Of a stretch of 64,000 nt of DNA, positions 8,972 through 17,471 are shown one piece after another. The notes beneath the pieces are model-generated. The model saw only the letters and a program-made list of their open reading frames with translations. It did no database searches and was not told the DNA's origin. Within the stretch, counting starts at the first letter, position 1. Each line of letters opens with the position of its first letter. Source of the DNA: Pseudomonas sp. dw_358 (GTDB lineage Bacteria; Pseudomonadota; Gammaproteobacteria; Pseudomonadales; Pseudomonadaceae); NCBI RefSeq assembly GCF_018449655.1, contig NZ_JAAVUX010000004.1, positions 248,001 through 312,000 of the forward strand. The letters are read 5' to 3'. A program made the translations under genes and the position numbers.

Positions 8972-9286
8972 TCAGTGCCTTGTCGCCAGCAGGCCCACGA
9001 GGAAGCCCACGCCCGCGGCAATGCCAATGGCCTGCCATGGCTTGGTCTGCACGTAGTCTTCGGCCGTGGCCACCGCTTCCTGGCTGCGCACCTTGGCGGC
9101 TTCACCTGTTACCTTCAAAGTCTCGCGAGCTCGCAGCAGGCTCTCGTTGATCTGCGCGCGCAACTCGTCGGCCTGCTCGCCGGCCAGGGAAGCCGTGTGG
9201 GCGAGCAACTTTTCGGTGTCTTTGACCAGCGTCTGAAAATCGGCTGATAGCACTTCCTGAGCTTGCTTGGCAGTGTTGCTGACCAT
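8972..9286 (-). CDS. DUF883 (ElaB/YqjD-like) membrane-anchored protein
   Basis: The start at 9286 (MVSNTAKQAQEV) is preceded by AGGGAGAA, a good ribosome binding site; the longer frame to 9514 is not needed. The 104-residue protein is a long amphipathic helix followed by one C-terminal membrane segment (AIGIAAGVGFLVGLLAT), the hallmark of the ElaB/YqjD/DUF883 family. Escherichia coli YqjD binds ribosomes at the inner membrane in stationary phase, so a ribosome-hibernation-like role is plausible. It heads the three-gene cassette. Confidence 0.9.
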   Translation of the reverse strand: MVSNTAKQAQEVLSADFQTLVKDTEKLLAHTASLAGEQADELRAQINESLLRARETLKVTGEAAKVRSQEAVATAEDYVQTKPWQAIGIAAGVGFLVGLLATRH

Positions 9287-9666
9287 GTATTTCTCCCTAC
9301 GTGAAAATCGGCTTGGCTTGGCAGTTTGGCGGATGTGTCCGCATTCGGGTTGCCCGGCAGTATGCGTCTTGATAGTTCGAGTCTGTGGCGGGGCTGAAGG
9401 TTCACTGGAATTTGCTGGTATGGCTTTTGCTTTCCGATGGTGCGCCAGGCAAGGCAGCCGCGCTGAAACAGGGCATTGGAACAAGCCCGCCCGAATTATA
9501 GACCGCTCGTTCAACCTTCAGGGACCTCACCTGAGGTGTCATACTGCCGAGGCCGCTTCTGCCGGATCGACGAGGCTCTCCATTGATCAAAGGAGTGCCC
9601 TGCACTGGTGCGTCATCGTCATGTGTGCGCCTTGGTGGTGCGCCCTCGCATCAGGCCTGCTGCTTC
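9287..9666. other. 380-base intergenic region, divergent promoters of the DUF883 cassette and amt
   Basis: No convincing gene is present. It must hold the promoters of both flanking units. A sigma-54-like element at 9416-9431 and an NtrC-like dyad at 9626-9642 (TGCGCC-N5-GGTGCG) are the only patterns I could name. An AAAGGAG at 9590-9596 in front of TTG/GTG codons raises the possibility that amt starts further upstream than 9667. Confidence 0.5.
9416..9431 (+). promoter_or_regulatory. Candidate sigma-54 promoter for the ammonium transporter
   Basis: TGGTAT-N5-TTGCT keeps the diagnostic GG and GC ten bases apart, against consensus TGGCAC-N5-TTGCW. It lies 236 bases before the amt start, and ammonium transporters are usually under NtrC/RpoN control. 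The -24 hexamer is two bases off consensus and the distance is long, so this is tentative. Confidence 0.35.
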
Positions 9667-10875
9667 ATGGAAAATCTGCAAATCGCAATCGACTCCCTGG
9701 TGCATAGCGCCAATACCCTCTTTCTGCTGGCCGGCGCCGTCATGGTGCTGGCCATGCATGCTGGCTTCGCCTTTCTAGAGGTGGGCACCGTGCGCCAGAA
9801 GAATCAGGTCAACGCGCTGTGCAAAATCCTCGGTGATTTCGCCGTCTCGACCCTCGCGTATTTCTTCATCGGCTACTGGGTCGCCTATGGCGTGACCTTC
9901 ATGCACCCGGCCGCCCAGCTAAGCGCCGACAGTGGCTACGGGCTGGTGAAGTTCTTCTTTCTGCTGACCTTCGCGGCGGCGATCCCGGCGATCATTTCCG
10001 GGGGCATCGCCGAGCGTGCGCGCTTCGCACCGCAACTGTGCGCCACGGCCTTGATCGTCGCCTTTGTCTATCCATTTTTCGAAGGGCTGGTATGGAATGG
10101 CAACTTCGGCGTGCAGGCCTGGCTGAAGAGCTGCTTGGGCGCTGGGTTCCATGACTTCGCTGGCTCCGTGGTCGTGCACGCCATGGGCGGCTGGCTGGCG
10201 TTGGTAGCGGTCTGGCTGCTGGGCCCACGGCAAGGGCGCATTCGCGACGGCCGGGTGGTCGCTTTCGCGCCATCGAACATTCCGTTTCTCGCCCTGGGCT
10301 CATGGATCTTGATCGTCGGTTGGTTCGGCTTCAACGTCATGAGCGCCCAGACCTTGCCCGGGGTCAGTGGCCTGGTGGCGGTCAATTCATTGATGGCCAT
10401 GGTAGGCGGGACCGTCGCCGCGTTGATCATCGGGCGCAACGACCCCGGCTTTCTGCACAATGGTCCGTTGGCTGGGTTGGTGGCGGTGTGCGCCGGCTCC
10501 GACCTGATGCACCCCGTGGGGGCGCTGGCCACTGGCGCCATCGCCGGTGTGCTGTTCGTCTGGAGCTTCACGGTGATGCAGAATCGCTGGAAGCTGGACG
10601 ACGTGCTCGGTGTCTGGCCCTTGCACGGTCTGTGCGGTGTCTGGGGTGGGGTGGCCTGCGGCATTTTCGGGCAGACGGCCTTGGGGGGATTGGGCGGTGT
10701 CAGTTTGCTCAGCCAGCTGCTCGGGACTGCGGCCGGCGTACTGGTGGCCTTGGTCAGTGGCCTGGCGGTCTACGGACTGCTGAAGAATACGGTAGGCGTG
10801 CGGCTGAGCCAGGAGCAGGAGTACCACGGCGCAGACCTGGCCTTGCATCGGATTGGTGCAGTGAGCGCGGACTGA
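9667..10875 (+). CDS. Ammonium transporter, Amt/MEP/Rh family
   Basis: The 402-residue protein has the eleven or so hydrophobic helices of Amt proteins. Family landmarks are present: LEVGTVRQKN after the first helices, DFAGSVVVHAMGGWLALV, GWFGFN and DDVLGVWPLHGLCGVWGG with the pore histidine. It conducts ammonium/ammonia across the inner membrane. No glnK is adjacent, unlike the glnK-amtB pair, so this is probably a secondary Amt. The ATG at 9667 lacks a clear ribosome binding site, and upstream in-frame TTG/GTG codons after AAAGGAG leave the start uncertain, though residues 1-10 already lead into the first helix. Confidence 0.9.
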   Translation: MENLQIAIDSLVHSANTLFLLAGAVMVLAMHAGFAFLEVGTVRQKNQVNALCKILGDFAVSTLAYFFIGYWVAYGVTFMHPAAQLSADSGYGLVKFFFLLTFAAAIPAIISGGIAERARFAPQLCATALIVAFVYPFFEGLVWNGNFGVQAWLKSCLGAGFHDFAGSVVVHAMGGWLALVAVWLLGPRQGRIRDGRVVAFAPSNIPFLALGSWILIVGWFGFNVMSAQTLPGVSGLVAVNSLMAMVGGTVAALIIGRNDPGFLHNGPLAGLVAVCAGSDLMHPVGALATGAIAGVLFVWSFTVMQNRWKLDDVLGVWPLHGLCGVWGGVACGIFGQTALGGLGGVSLLSQLLGTAAGVLVALVSGLAVYGLLKNTVGVRLSQEQEYHGADLALHRIGAVSAD

Positions 10876-10939
10876 ACCCTCGACGTGCAGTCGGCCGCTG
10901 CTAAAATCAGGGTCTACCTGCCTGCTCGGTCATCCTGTC

Positions 10940-11191
10940 ATGCGCGCCGAATGTCAGCTGTTCATCATCCCCGCCTGCCCGCAATGCGAGCTGGCCGAAT
11001 ACGAGCTGATGCCTCTGATCGAACAGGGGCTGCTGGTGGAGTTGATCGACATCAGTGTCGATCAATACCTGCGTGATCGCTACGCCAGCGCCACCCCTTT
11101 GTTGCGCCGGGTCGACACCGGCGCCGAGTTGGCTTGGCCGTTCGAGGCCGACCAGGTGGTGGCCTTTCTCGGTTCGACTGAGGGGCGTTGA
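10940..11191 (+). CDS. Glutaredoxin-family protein (CPQC motif)
   Basis: The 83-residue protein has a thioredoxin-like N-terminus with the redox motif CPQC at residues 13-16 (FIIPACPQCELAEYEL), a second strand (LLVELIDISVD) and the TPLLRR segment where glutaredoxins carry the cis-proline TVP. It fits the short YruB/GrxC-like glutaredoxins found beside other genes in many Pseudomonas. It would reduce disulfides or mixed glutathione disulfides in the cytoplasm; its partner is unknown. The next gene begins 68 bases later behind its own LexA box. Confidence 0.82.
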   Translation: MRAECQLFIIPACPQCELAEYELMPLIEQGLLVELIDISVDQYLRDRYASATPLLRRVDTGAELAWPFEADQVVAFLGSTEGR

Positions 11192-11231
11192 CCTGACAAA
11201 CCTTGTTGCACTATCCTGTATATAAATACAG
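11188..11231 (+). promoter_or_regulatory. LexA-controlled promoter of the 11.26 kb gene
   Basis: The 16-mer CTGTATATAAATACAG at 11216-11231 differs from the ideal SOS box CTGTATATATATACAG at one central base. A possible -35 TTGACC (11188-11193) and -10 TATCCT (11212-11217, spacer 18) overlap its left edge, so bound LexA would block RNA polymerase. The start codon is 28 bases downstream. Confidence 0.85.
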
Positions 11232-11259
11232 TATTTGTCACAAGAGGCCCCCGAGGCTC

Positions 11260-11574
11260 ATGGTCAACGTCGAGCAATTGAAGTACAGCGTCAACCGCAT
11301 GTCACCGACCGTGGTCATGGAGGCTGTGCTCGAGTTGCGTCTGGACGGGCTCGTCACCGAAGGCAAGACACCGTTCAACAAACTGCATTTCAACACCTGT
11401 TTTGCCGAGATCGAAGCCCTGTTCCAGCGCGCCGGCTACCACCGTCCCCTCGACGTGGTGGGCTATCAGGGCTTGCTGTACGCCTTGTACGACCCGAGCC
11501 GCTGGGAGGCGGTGGACGTATTGCGTTGGCTCAAGGCATTCACCGACGCCGCCCGTGAGGTCAACGCGCGGTGA
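11260..11574 (+). CDS. Uncharacterised small protein under SOS control
   Basis: I chose the ATG at 11260 (MVNVEQLKYSVNRMSP); the longer frame from 11203 would put coding sequence through the LexA box and promoter. The 104-residue protein is soluble, with alternating helices and several aromatic residues (CFAEIEALFQRAGYH, VGYQGLLYALYDPSRWEAVDVLRWLKAFTDA). I do not recognise the family. A near-perfect LexA box sits directly upstream, so expression should rise on DNA damage. It follows a glutaredoxin-like gene and precedes a pseudouridine synthase gene on the same strand; neither is a known SOS function. Confidence 0.8.
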   Translation: MVNVEQLKYSVNRMSPTVVMEAVLELRLDGLVTEGKTPFNKLHFNTCFAEIEALFQRAGYHRPLDVVGYQGLLYALYDPSRWEAVDVLRWLKAFTDAAREVNAR

Positions 11575-11629
11575 CAGGGTGACCGGGTGTGCGGGATAAT
11601 CGCCGGCCTTCGCCTTGTGGACACGCCCC

Positions 11630-12532
11630 ATGACCTTGCCGCCGTTCGACCCCTCTCGCCATCAGGCCAGCACGTTGAGCCTGCCGCCGGGGCCATGGCC
11701 AACGGTGCTCGATTGCCTGTGCGATCACTTCAAGGCCATCAGCCGCGAACAATGGCTGGACCGCATCGCTCGGGGCCGCGTGCTGGATGCCGACGGGCAG
11801 CCGATTCCGGTGTCGTTGGCCTATCGTCGCGGGTTGCGCATTCACTATTTCAGGGAGGTGCCCAACGAGCGGGTCATTCCGTTTCAGGAGCACATCCTGT
11901 ACGCCGATGAGCACCTGGTGGTGGCGGACAAACCGCACTTCCTGCCAGTCACGCCCACCGGAGCGTATGTCGAGCACACCTTGCTGCGCCGGCTGATCAA
12001 GCGTCTGGACAACCCCGACCTGGTGCCCTTGCACCGCATCGACCGACACACCGCTGGCTTGGTGCTGTTCTCGGCCAACCCCGCCAGCCGGTCCGCCTAT
12101 CAGCAACTGTTTCCGACCCGGCGGATCGACAAGCGCTACGAAGCCATTGCCCGTGCCTTGCCCCGCCTGGCCTTGCCGTTGACCCATCGCAGCCGCCTGG
12201 AGCACGGCGAGCCGTTCTTTCGCATGCGCGAGGCGTCGGGGGCGGCCAACAGCGAGACCCTGGTGGAAGTGGGCGAAAAAGGCGACGAGTACTGGCGCTA
12301 TGTGCTGCACCCGATCACCGGCAAGACTCATCAGTTGCGGGTACACATGACCGCCCTGGGGGCGAGCATTCGCCACGATCCGTTCTATCCCGAGATCAAG
12401 GGTGACCCGGATGATCACACCCGGCCGTTGCAATTGCTGGCCCAGAGTGTGGGCTTCGAGGATCCGTTGAGCGGGGAGAGGCGGGAGTTTGCGTCGCAGT
12501 TGAAGTTGCAGTGGCCGGTGCAGGCCGGTTGA
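11630..12532 (+). CDS. RluA-family pseudouridine synthase
   Basis: The 300-residue protein (start MTLPPFDPSRH) carries an S4-like N-terminal part (about 35-80) and the RluA catalytic domain with LHRIDRHTAGLVLFS, whose aspartate is the catalytic residue. Further on, HPITGKTHQLRVHM and GASIRHDPFYP match the family. It isomerises uridine to pseudouridine in rRNA or tRNA; the target cannot be read from the sequence. The gene is 55 bases after the SOS-controlled gene and could be partly co-transcribed with it. It converges on the phosphate transporter gene. Confidence 0.9.
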   Translation: MTLPPFDPSRHQASTLSLPPGPWPTVLDCLCDHFKAISREQWLDRIARGRVLDADGQPIPVSLAYRRGLRIHYFREVPNERVIPFQEHILYADEHLVVADKPHFLPVTPTGAYVEHTLLRRLIKRLDNPDLVPLHRIDRHTAGLVLFSANPASRSAYQQLFPTRRIDKRYEAIARALPRLALPLTHRSRLEHGEPFFRMREASGAANSETLVEVGEKGDEYWRYVLHPITGKTHQLRVHMTALGASIRHDPFYPEIKGDPDDHTRPLQLLAQSVGFEDPLSGERREFASQLKLQWPVQAG

Positions 12533-12542
12533 TCGTGCCACG

Positions 12543-12620
12543 GCATCGCGCGCAAGGGCGGCTCCGGCGCCATTGGGGGTTGACCCAACCGGCGTAAGGC
12601 GTCGACCTTGGTCGCGATGC
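12543..12620. repeat. Degenerate REP-like inverted repeat
   Basis: GCATCGCG-N2-CAAGG (12543-12557) is mirrored by CCTTG-N2-CGCGATGC (12606-12620). The left arm and what follows resemble the Pseudomonas REP core (TCGCGGGCAAGCCCGCTCC) with several changes. A smaller GGTTG/CAACC dyad lies inside. It sits between two convergent genes, the usual place for REP elements. Confidence 0.55.
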
Positions 12621-12645
12621 AGGCACGATCAGTTTCACGCGATCA

Positions 12646-14253
12646 TCAAAACAGCTTGCTGAACACCCAATACAAGCAGCCGGCCAGCAACATCGCCACC
12701 GGCAAGGTCAGCACCCAGGCCATGGCCAGGTTGCGCAAGGTGCGCATCTGCAGGCCCGAGCCGTTGGCGACCATGGCCCCGGCGACGCCGGAAGACAGCA
12801 CGTGAGTGGTCGACACCGGCAAGCCATACATGTCGGCTGCACCGATGGTCACCATGGCCACCAACTCGGCGCTGGCGCCTTGGGCGTAGGTCAGGTGGGT
12901 CTTGCCGATCTTCTCGCCGACAGTGACCACGATGCGCTTCCAGCCGACCATGGTCCCCAGGCCCAGGGCGATGGCCACGGCGATCTTGACCCAGAGTGGA
13001 ATGAAGCGGGTAGCGCTGTCGATCTGTTGCTTGAACAGCTGCACCTTGCCCTGGGTATCGGCATCGAAGCCGCCGACTTTGCCCTTGTCCATCAGGCGAA
13101 TGGATTCGCTGGTCAAGTACATGTCGTTACGTACGTTACCCACCGCCGCCGCCGGGATCTTGGCCAGCGAGCCGTAGTCCTGCACTTCGCCGCCGATCTC
13201 GCCAGCAATGGCTGCCAGCGCCGGCACCAGATCAGGGGTGGCTTGCTGGGTGCGGACGTAGTCGGCCAAGGTGTGGCGCGGATCGGCCGGGGCGGGTTGC
13301 GGCGCGGCCTTGACCAGTGCCTGTTGGGTCACCTGGGCGACGGCGGCAAACTGCAGCGACTGTTCGGCGGGCATGGTGCGGTTCAGCGCATACGCCATCG
13401 GCAAGGTCCCCACCAGAATCAGCATGATCAAACCCATGCCCTTCTGGCCGTCGTTGGAACCGTGGGCGAAGGATACGCCGGTGCAAGTGAGAATCAGCAG
13501 GCCGCGAATCCACATCGGTGGCGGTGCGTTGCCTTCCGGTGCCTTGTACAGCGTGCGGTTCTTGATCAGCATGCGCATCAGCACCAGCAGCACGGCGGCG
13601 CAGATGAAGCCCACGGCGGGCGATAGCAGCAGCGAATAACCGATCTTCAGTGCCTGGCCCCAGTCCACTCCGCTGGTCCCGTCGCGGCCATGCATCAGCG
13701 CGTTGGCGACGCCGACGCCGATGATCGAGCCGATCAGCGTATGGGACGAGGACGCCGGGAGGCCCAGCCACCAAGTGCCGAGGTTCCAGATAATGGCCGA
13801 GATCAGCAGGGCGAAGATCATGGCGAAACCGGCCGAGGAACCCACCTGCAGCATCAGCTCCACCGGCAGCAGGGCGATGATTCCGAACGCCACCGCACCG
13901 CTGGAAAGCAACACGCCGAGGAAGTTGAAAAAGCCCGACCAGACCACGGCAAATGAAGCCGGCAACGAGTTGGTATAGATCACGGTGGCCACGGCGTTGG
14001 CGGTGTCATGGAAACCGTTGACGAACTCGAATCCCAGGGCAATCACCAAGGCCACGCCCAACAGCACGAAGGGCGTCCAGGTGGTGACGATGGTGCCCAT
14101 GTCGTCGACGTCGTTGAACAGGCTCCAGGCGCTGTAGCCGATGCCGGCCAGCAACAGGACGAAGAACAGGATGAGACTGGTGCGGCTGGTCTTGGCGCCA
14201 AATTTCGGGCTGCTGACCGGTGAGGCGGTTTGCGTGAGTGAGGGAGTAGCCAT
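12646..14253 (-). CDS. PitA-like inorganic phosphate transporter
   Basis: The 535-residue membrane protein has the duplicated PHO-4 signatures: GFEFVNGFHDTANAVAT in the first half and SFAHGSNDGQKGMG in the second. About ten to eleven helices flank a large hydrophilic loop of some 130 residues (about 315-445), typical of PitA. It imports phosphate, often as a metal-phosphate complex, using the proton gradient. There are 92 bases between its start and the downstream end of the ZntB-like gene on the same strand. No Pho box was identified. Confidence 0.93.
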   Translation of the reverse strand: MATPSLTQTASPVSSPKFGAKTSRTSLILFFVLLLAGIGYSAWSLFNDVDDMGTIVTTWTPFVLLGVALVIALGFEFVNGFHDTANAVATVIYTNSLPASFAVVWSGFFNFLGVLLSSGAVAFGIIALLPVELMLQVGSSAGFAMIFALLISAIIWNLGTWWLGLPASSSHTLIGSIIGVGVANALMHGRDGTSGVDWGQALKIGYSLLLSPAVGFICAAVLLVLMRMLIKNRTLYKAPEGNAPPPMWIRGLLILTCTGVSFAHGSNDGQKGMGLIMLILVGTLPMAYALNRTMPAEQSLQFAAVAQVTQQALVKAAPQPAPADPRHTLADYVRTQQATPDLVPALAAIAGEIGGEVQDYGSLAKIPAAAVGNVRNDMYLTSESIRLMDKGKVGGFDADTQGKVQLFKQQIDSATRFIPLWVKIAVAIALGLGTMVGWKRIVVTVGEKIGKTHLTYAQGASAELVAMVTIGAADMYGLPVSTTHVLSSGVAGAMVANGSGLQMRTLRNLAMAWVLTLPVAMLLAGCLYWVFSKLF

Positions 14254-14345
14254 GGGGCGCGGTCCACTGCAGTGAAGGTTCGAGCATATTCAATACAAAA
14301 TGTGACAAGATTGCGTCGCCTCCCGATACAGTTTTCAACTCATTG

Positions 14346-15365
14346 TCAGGTATCACGTTTTTTGAACGCCCAACGCCCGGCGATCAAGGTGAAGGTGACC
14401 ACCAGGGCCACCAGAATCCAGAAACCGTGGGGGTCGGCAGACAGGGGCACGCCGCCCACGTTCATGCCGAAGAAGCCGGCGATGATATTGATCGGCAACG
14501 CCAGCACGGTCACCACCGTCAGGGTGAACAGGGTGCGGTTGCTCTGTTCGTTCAGGGTGGCGGCAATTTCTTCCTGCAACAGCTTGATGCGCTCGCCCAG
14601 GGCGTTGATGTCGTTGATGACCAGGGCAAACTCTTCCGTGGCCTGGCGCAAGGCCTGCACGTCGTCGTCGCGCAGCCAGCGCGGTGGGCGGTTGAGCAGG
14701 CGCAGCAGCGAGCCGGGCTCCAGCGCCAACAGCCGCTGCAGGCGTACCAGCACCCGGCGCATGTTGCCCAGGTCCGCACGGTTGTTCAGGCGTTGCGACA
14801 GGAGTTGGTCCTCGATGCCGTCCACGCTGATGGTGGTCTTGCGCACGATCTGTTCCAGCACTTCGGCCTGATCACGAAACAGGTGCACCAACAGCGCCAT
14901 GGGCGTCTCGAAGGCTTCGCCGCGGCGCACCGACAGGCGCAGCTTGTCCACTGAGTGCAGGGGTTGCAGGCGTGCGCTCACCAACACGCGCTCGGTGGCG
15001 CACAGCCACAGGGTGGAGACGTCCGAAGAAGCCATGCCGAAACTGAACACCACGTCGTTGACCACCGCAAGCAGGGCGTCGTCCACCTGCTCGATGCGGG
15101 TCGAGCGGGACCCCTCGTGCAGCGCTTCATAGAAATCGTCAGGTAGCCCCAGGTGGGTGTGCATCCACCGCTCGCAGCCGGCGTGAGCCAGATTCAGGTG
15201 AATCCACAGAAATTCCTTGCCGCGGCTGAGCTGGCCTTCGCTCAAGACTTGCAGCAGCGTGAATGAATCGACCTCCCGCGCGGCCTGGCCTTCACTGAAG
15301 TGATAGCCGCAGACCAGCCCGAACAAGTCGGCATCCTGCTGCCCTTTGATGATGGCGTTGCTCAT
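14346..15365 (-). CDS. CorA-family divalent cation transporter, ZntB-like
   Basis: The start at 15365 gives a 339-residue protein. It has a large cytoplasmic N-terminal domain and two C-terminal membrane helices. The pore motif reads GFFGMNVGGVP, the GMN signature followed by the VP typical of the ZntB branch. It would carry zinc or another divalent metal across the inner membrane. It starts 80 bases after the PAS kinase gene on the same strand. Confidence 0.9.
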   Translation of the reverse strand: MSNAIIKGQQDADLFGLVCGYHFSEGQAAREVDSFTLLQVLSEGQLSRGKEFLWIHLNLAHAGCERWMHTHLGLPDDFYEALHEGSRSTRIEQVDDALLAVVNDVVFSFGMASSDVSTLWLCATERVLVSARLQPLHSVDKLRLSVRRGEAFETPMALLVHLFRDQAEVLEQIVRKTTISVDGIEDQLLSQRLNNRADLGNMRRVLVRLQRLLALEPGSLLRLLNRPPRWLRDDDVQALRQATEEFALVINDINALGERIKLLQEEIAATLNEQSNRTLFTLTVVTVLALPINIIAGFFGMNVGGVPLSADPHGFWILVALVVTFTLIAGRWAFKKRDT

Positions 15366-15445
15366 GATCGTTCGCTGCGTCAGTGAAGTTGTCACAAATT
15401 ATGACGAGCGATTTTGACCGGGCTGTGACAGCGTTCATGAATATG

Positions 15446-16633
15446 TCATGGAGTTGATATATCGGCGCTGCGGCGAAAACGGGCAATGAACGTGGTCCCC
15501 AGTTGCTGCGTAGAGATCACCGCGACCTCGCCATGGTGGGCCTTGACGATTTCGCGCACGATGAACAAGCCCAGGCCGAGGCTGCCGCGCTGGTTTTCGG
15601 TGTTGCGACCGCGAGTCATCGGTTCGAACAAGTGTTCCTGGGACAGGTCGCTCAGTGGTTCGCCGCTGTTGTGCACCGAGAGACTGACGCTGTGTTCGTC
15701 GTAGCGGGTGCTGATGGTGATCACGCTGTCAGGGTCGCCATAGGCCGCAGCATTGGCGACCAGGTTGCCCAGCAACTGATGCAGGCGGTCACTGTCACCG
15801 ACAAATGAGCCGGCCCCGATATATTCATGCACCAGTTCGTGGCCGGGGAACACCAGCCGCAGTTCCTCGACTCCGGTTTCCACCAGCGCGTGCAGGTCCA
15901 GGGGCAGCAGCGTGACGGGGATGCCCCGCCCCACCTGGGCCAGGGTGAAATCCAGGAGGTCGGTGATCAGGCGCTGCGCACGGTCCACCGAATGACCGAT
16001 AAGGTTGAGCACCCGGCCCTGACGCGCCGCGTCTTCGTTGCGATTGAGCAGGTCGCTGGCCATCTTGATCGCCGACAGCGGGTTGCGCAGATCATGGCTG
16101 ACCACACCGACCATGCGTTCGGCAAGCTCGGCCCGTTGTTCGGCCTGTTCATAGGCTTCGCGCAGCTCCTGCTGCGCCTCGTTCAAGGCTTGCTGGATTT
16201 CCAGCTGTCGAACCAGCCGTTCCTCGGCCAGGTTGCGGGCGTTGATCAGCTCATGCTCGTAGCGGTTGCGGTCTTTGGCCACGAACAGCGACAGTTCCTG
16301 AACCGTGACCCCGTGGTGCGCCCGGCGAATGCCGTTGAGCATCATCGGCAGGGTGTGGCCCTCGCGGTGCAGCAGTTCGATCTTGACTTCCGCAATCGAG
16401 CCCTGGATCTGCAGCAGTGGCCCCCAGTGGGTCTGGTGGAAGGCCCGGCCGCCCATGGGCAACAGCGTGTGCAGGCGGCGTCCCACCAGCTCTTGCGGGG
16501 CGTAGCCCAGCCAATGGCAGAAGGTCTGGTTGGCACGGGTGATGGTGCCTTGTTCGGTGGCCACAAGCAGACCGCACGCCGCTTGTTCCCATAACAAGAC
16601 CGGGTCTAGCGGCGGAAAAGGTTCAATCAGCAT
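15446..16633 (-). CDS. PAS-domain sensor histidine kinase, partner of an RsbQ-like hydrolase
   Basis: I use the ATG at 16633, giving 395 residues; it overlaps the hydrolase's stop by 11 bases, so translation is coupled. A PAS domain (about 8-120; LLVATEQGTITRANQTFCHWLGY) is followed by a coiled coil (125-172), a dimerisation/phospho-acceptor region with H180 in VVSHDLRNPLSAIK, and a HATPase domain (LLGNLVANAAAYGD, VHNSGEPL, GSLGLGLFIVREI). No membrane segment is seen, so it is cytosolic. No response regulator is adjacent. By analogy with RsbQ-RsbP, the PAS domain may bind a product of the hydrolase. Confidence 0.9.
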   Translation of the reverse strand: MLIEPFPPLDPVLLWEQAACGLLVATEQGTITRANQTFCHWLGYAPQELVGRRLHTLLPMGGRAFHQTHWGPLLQIQGSIAEVKIELLHREGHTLPMMLNGIRRAHHGVTVQELSLFVAKDRNRYEHELINARNLAEERLVRQLEIQQALNEAQQELREAYEQAEQRAELAERMVGVVSHDLRNPLSAIKMASDLLNRNEDAARQGRVLNLIGHSVDRAQRLITDLLDFTLAQVGRGIPVTLLPLDLHALVETGVEELRLVFPGHELVHEYIGAGSFVGDSDRLHQLLGNLVANAAAYGDPDSVITISTRYDEHSVSLSVHNSGEPLSDLSQEHLFEPMTRGRNTENQRGSLGLGLFIVREIVKAHHGEVAVISTQQLGTTFIARFRRSADISTP

Positions 16634-17441
16634 GGGCGGGCCTGACGAGAGTGGGCAGGTACTCCCTGATCGCGCTGATGCAAGCATCGGGCGAGCTGAC
16701 GTGAGGCAAGTGGCCAATATTGTCGATCAGCCGCAATGTCGCCTGGGGCATGACACGTTCGAGGTATTCACCCACGGCCTGGGGGACGATCATGTCGTCG
16801 GTGCACTGGAGCACCAGCGTGGGTGTGTCGACCCGGGCGACGTCGGCGCGATGATCGGCGTTGAACGTCACGCGGGCAAAATGCCGGGTAATGTCGGTGT
16901 CGGCGCGGTGAAAGCTGCTGATCAGTTCGGCCGTCAGCTCGGGCTGGCCCGGGGCACCCATGATGGCAGGGGCCGTGGTGCTCGCCCAGCCCAGGTAGTT
17001 GCTGTCCAGGGCGTCGAGCAGCGCCTGGATGTCGGCCGGCTCGAAGCCACCCTGGTAGTCGCCATCATTCAGGTAGCACGGGGAAGGACCGATCATGACA
17101 TGGGCGGCGATGCGGCCCGGCGCCCGCAGATCGGCCAGCACGCCGATCATCGCACTGACCGAATGGCCCACCAGCACCGCCGGGCCCTGCACATGTGCAT
17201 CGAGCACTTCCAGCAGGTCCTCGGCGTGCCCCAGTAGCGTGGCGTGCCGGTCCCGGTCATAGGCGCTCAGATCAGACAGGCCGCTACCGGTCAGGTCGAA
17301 GGTGACGATGCGGTAGTCCTGGGCAAAGGCCGGCATGATGAAGCGCCACATGTTCTGATCGCAACCAAATCCATGGGCGAACACCAGTGTGCCGGGGCCG
17401 TCACCCATGACGTTGACATTGTTGCGCTTGTGCACGGACAT
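16623..17441 (-). CDS. RsbQ/KAI2-like alpha/beta hydrolase
   Basis: The 272-residue protein aligns by eye with RsbQ of Bacillus and the plant receptors KAI2/D14: FAHGFGCDQNMW near the oxyanion hole, the nucleophile elbow VGHSVSAMIG with S94, an acid in CTDDMIVP (D215 or D216) and H244 in NIGHLPH. All triad members are present, so it should be an active serine hydrolase on a small unknown ligand. GGAG precedes the ATG at a suitable distance. Its 3' end overlaps the PAS kinase, and a CheB-like gene ends 30 bases upstream on the same strand, so three genes form one operon. Confidence 0.92.
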   Translation of the reverse strand: MSVHKRNNVNVMGDGPGTLVFAHGFGCDQNMWRFIMPAFAQDYRIVTFDLTGSGLSDLSAYDRDRHATLLGHAEDLLEVLDAHVQGPAVLVGHSVSAMIGVLADLRAPGRIAAHVMIGPSPCYLNDGDYQGGFEPADIQALLDALDSNYLGWASTTAPAIMGAPGQPELTAELISSFHRADTDITRHFARVTFNADHRADVARVDTPTLVLQCTDDMIVPQAVGEYLERVMPQATLRLIDNIGHLPHVSSPDACISAIREYLPTLVRPAHAD

Positions 17442-17471
17442 CCGGGGGGCTCCGACCGCTTATTCGTTGCC

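Noticed and set aside
15366..15445. attR-like copy of the tRNA-Pro 3' end next to zntB
   Set aside because: I compared the gap with the tRNA 3' sequence and found no matching stretch, so no attachment site is claimed.
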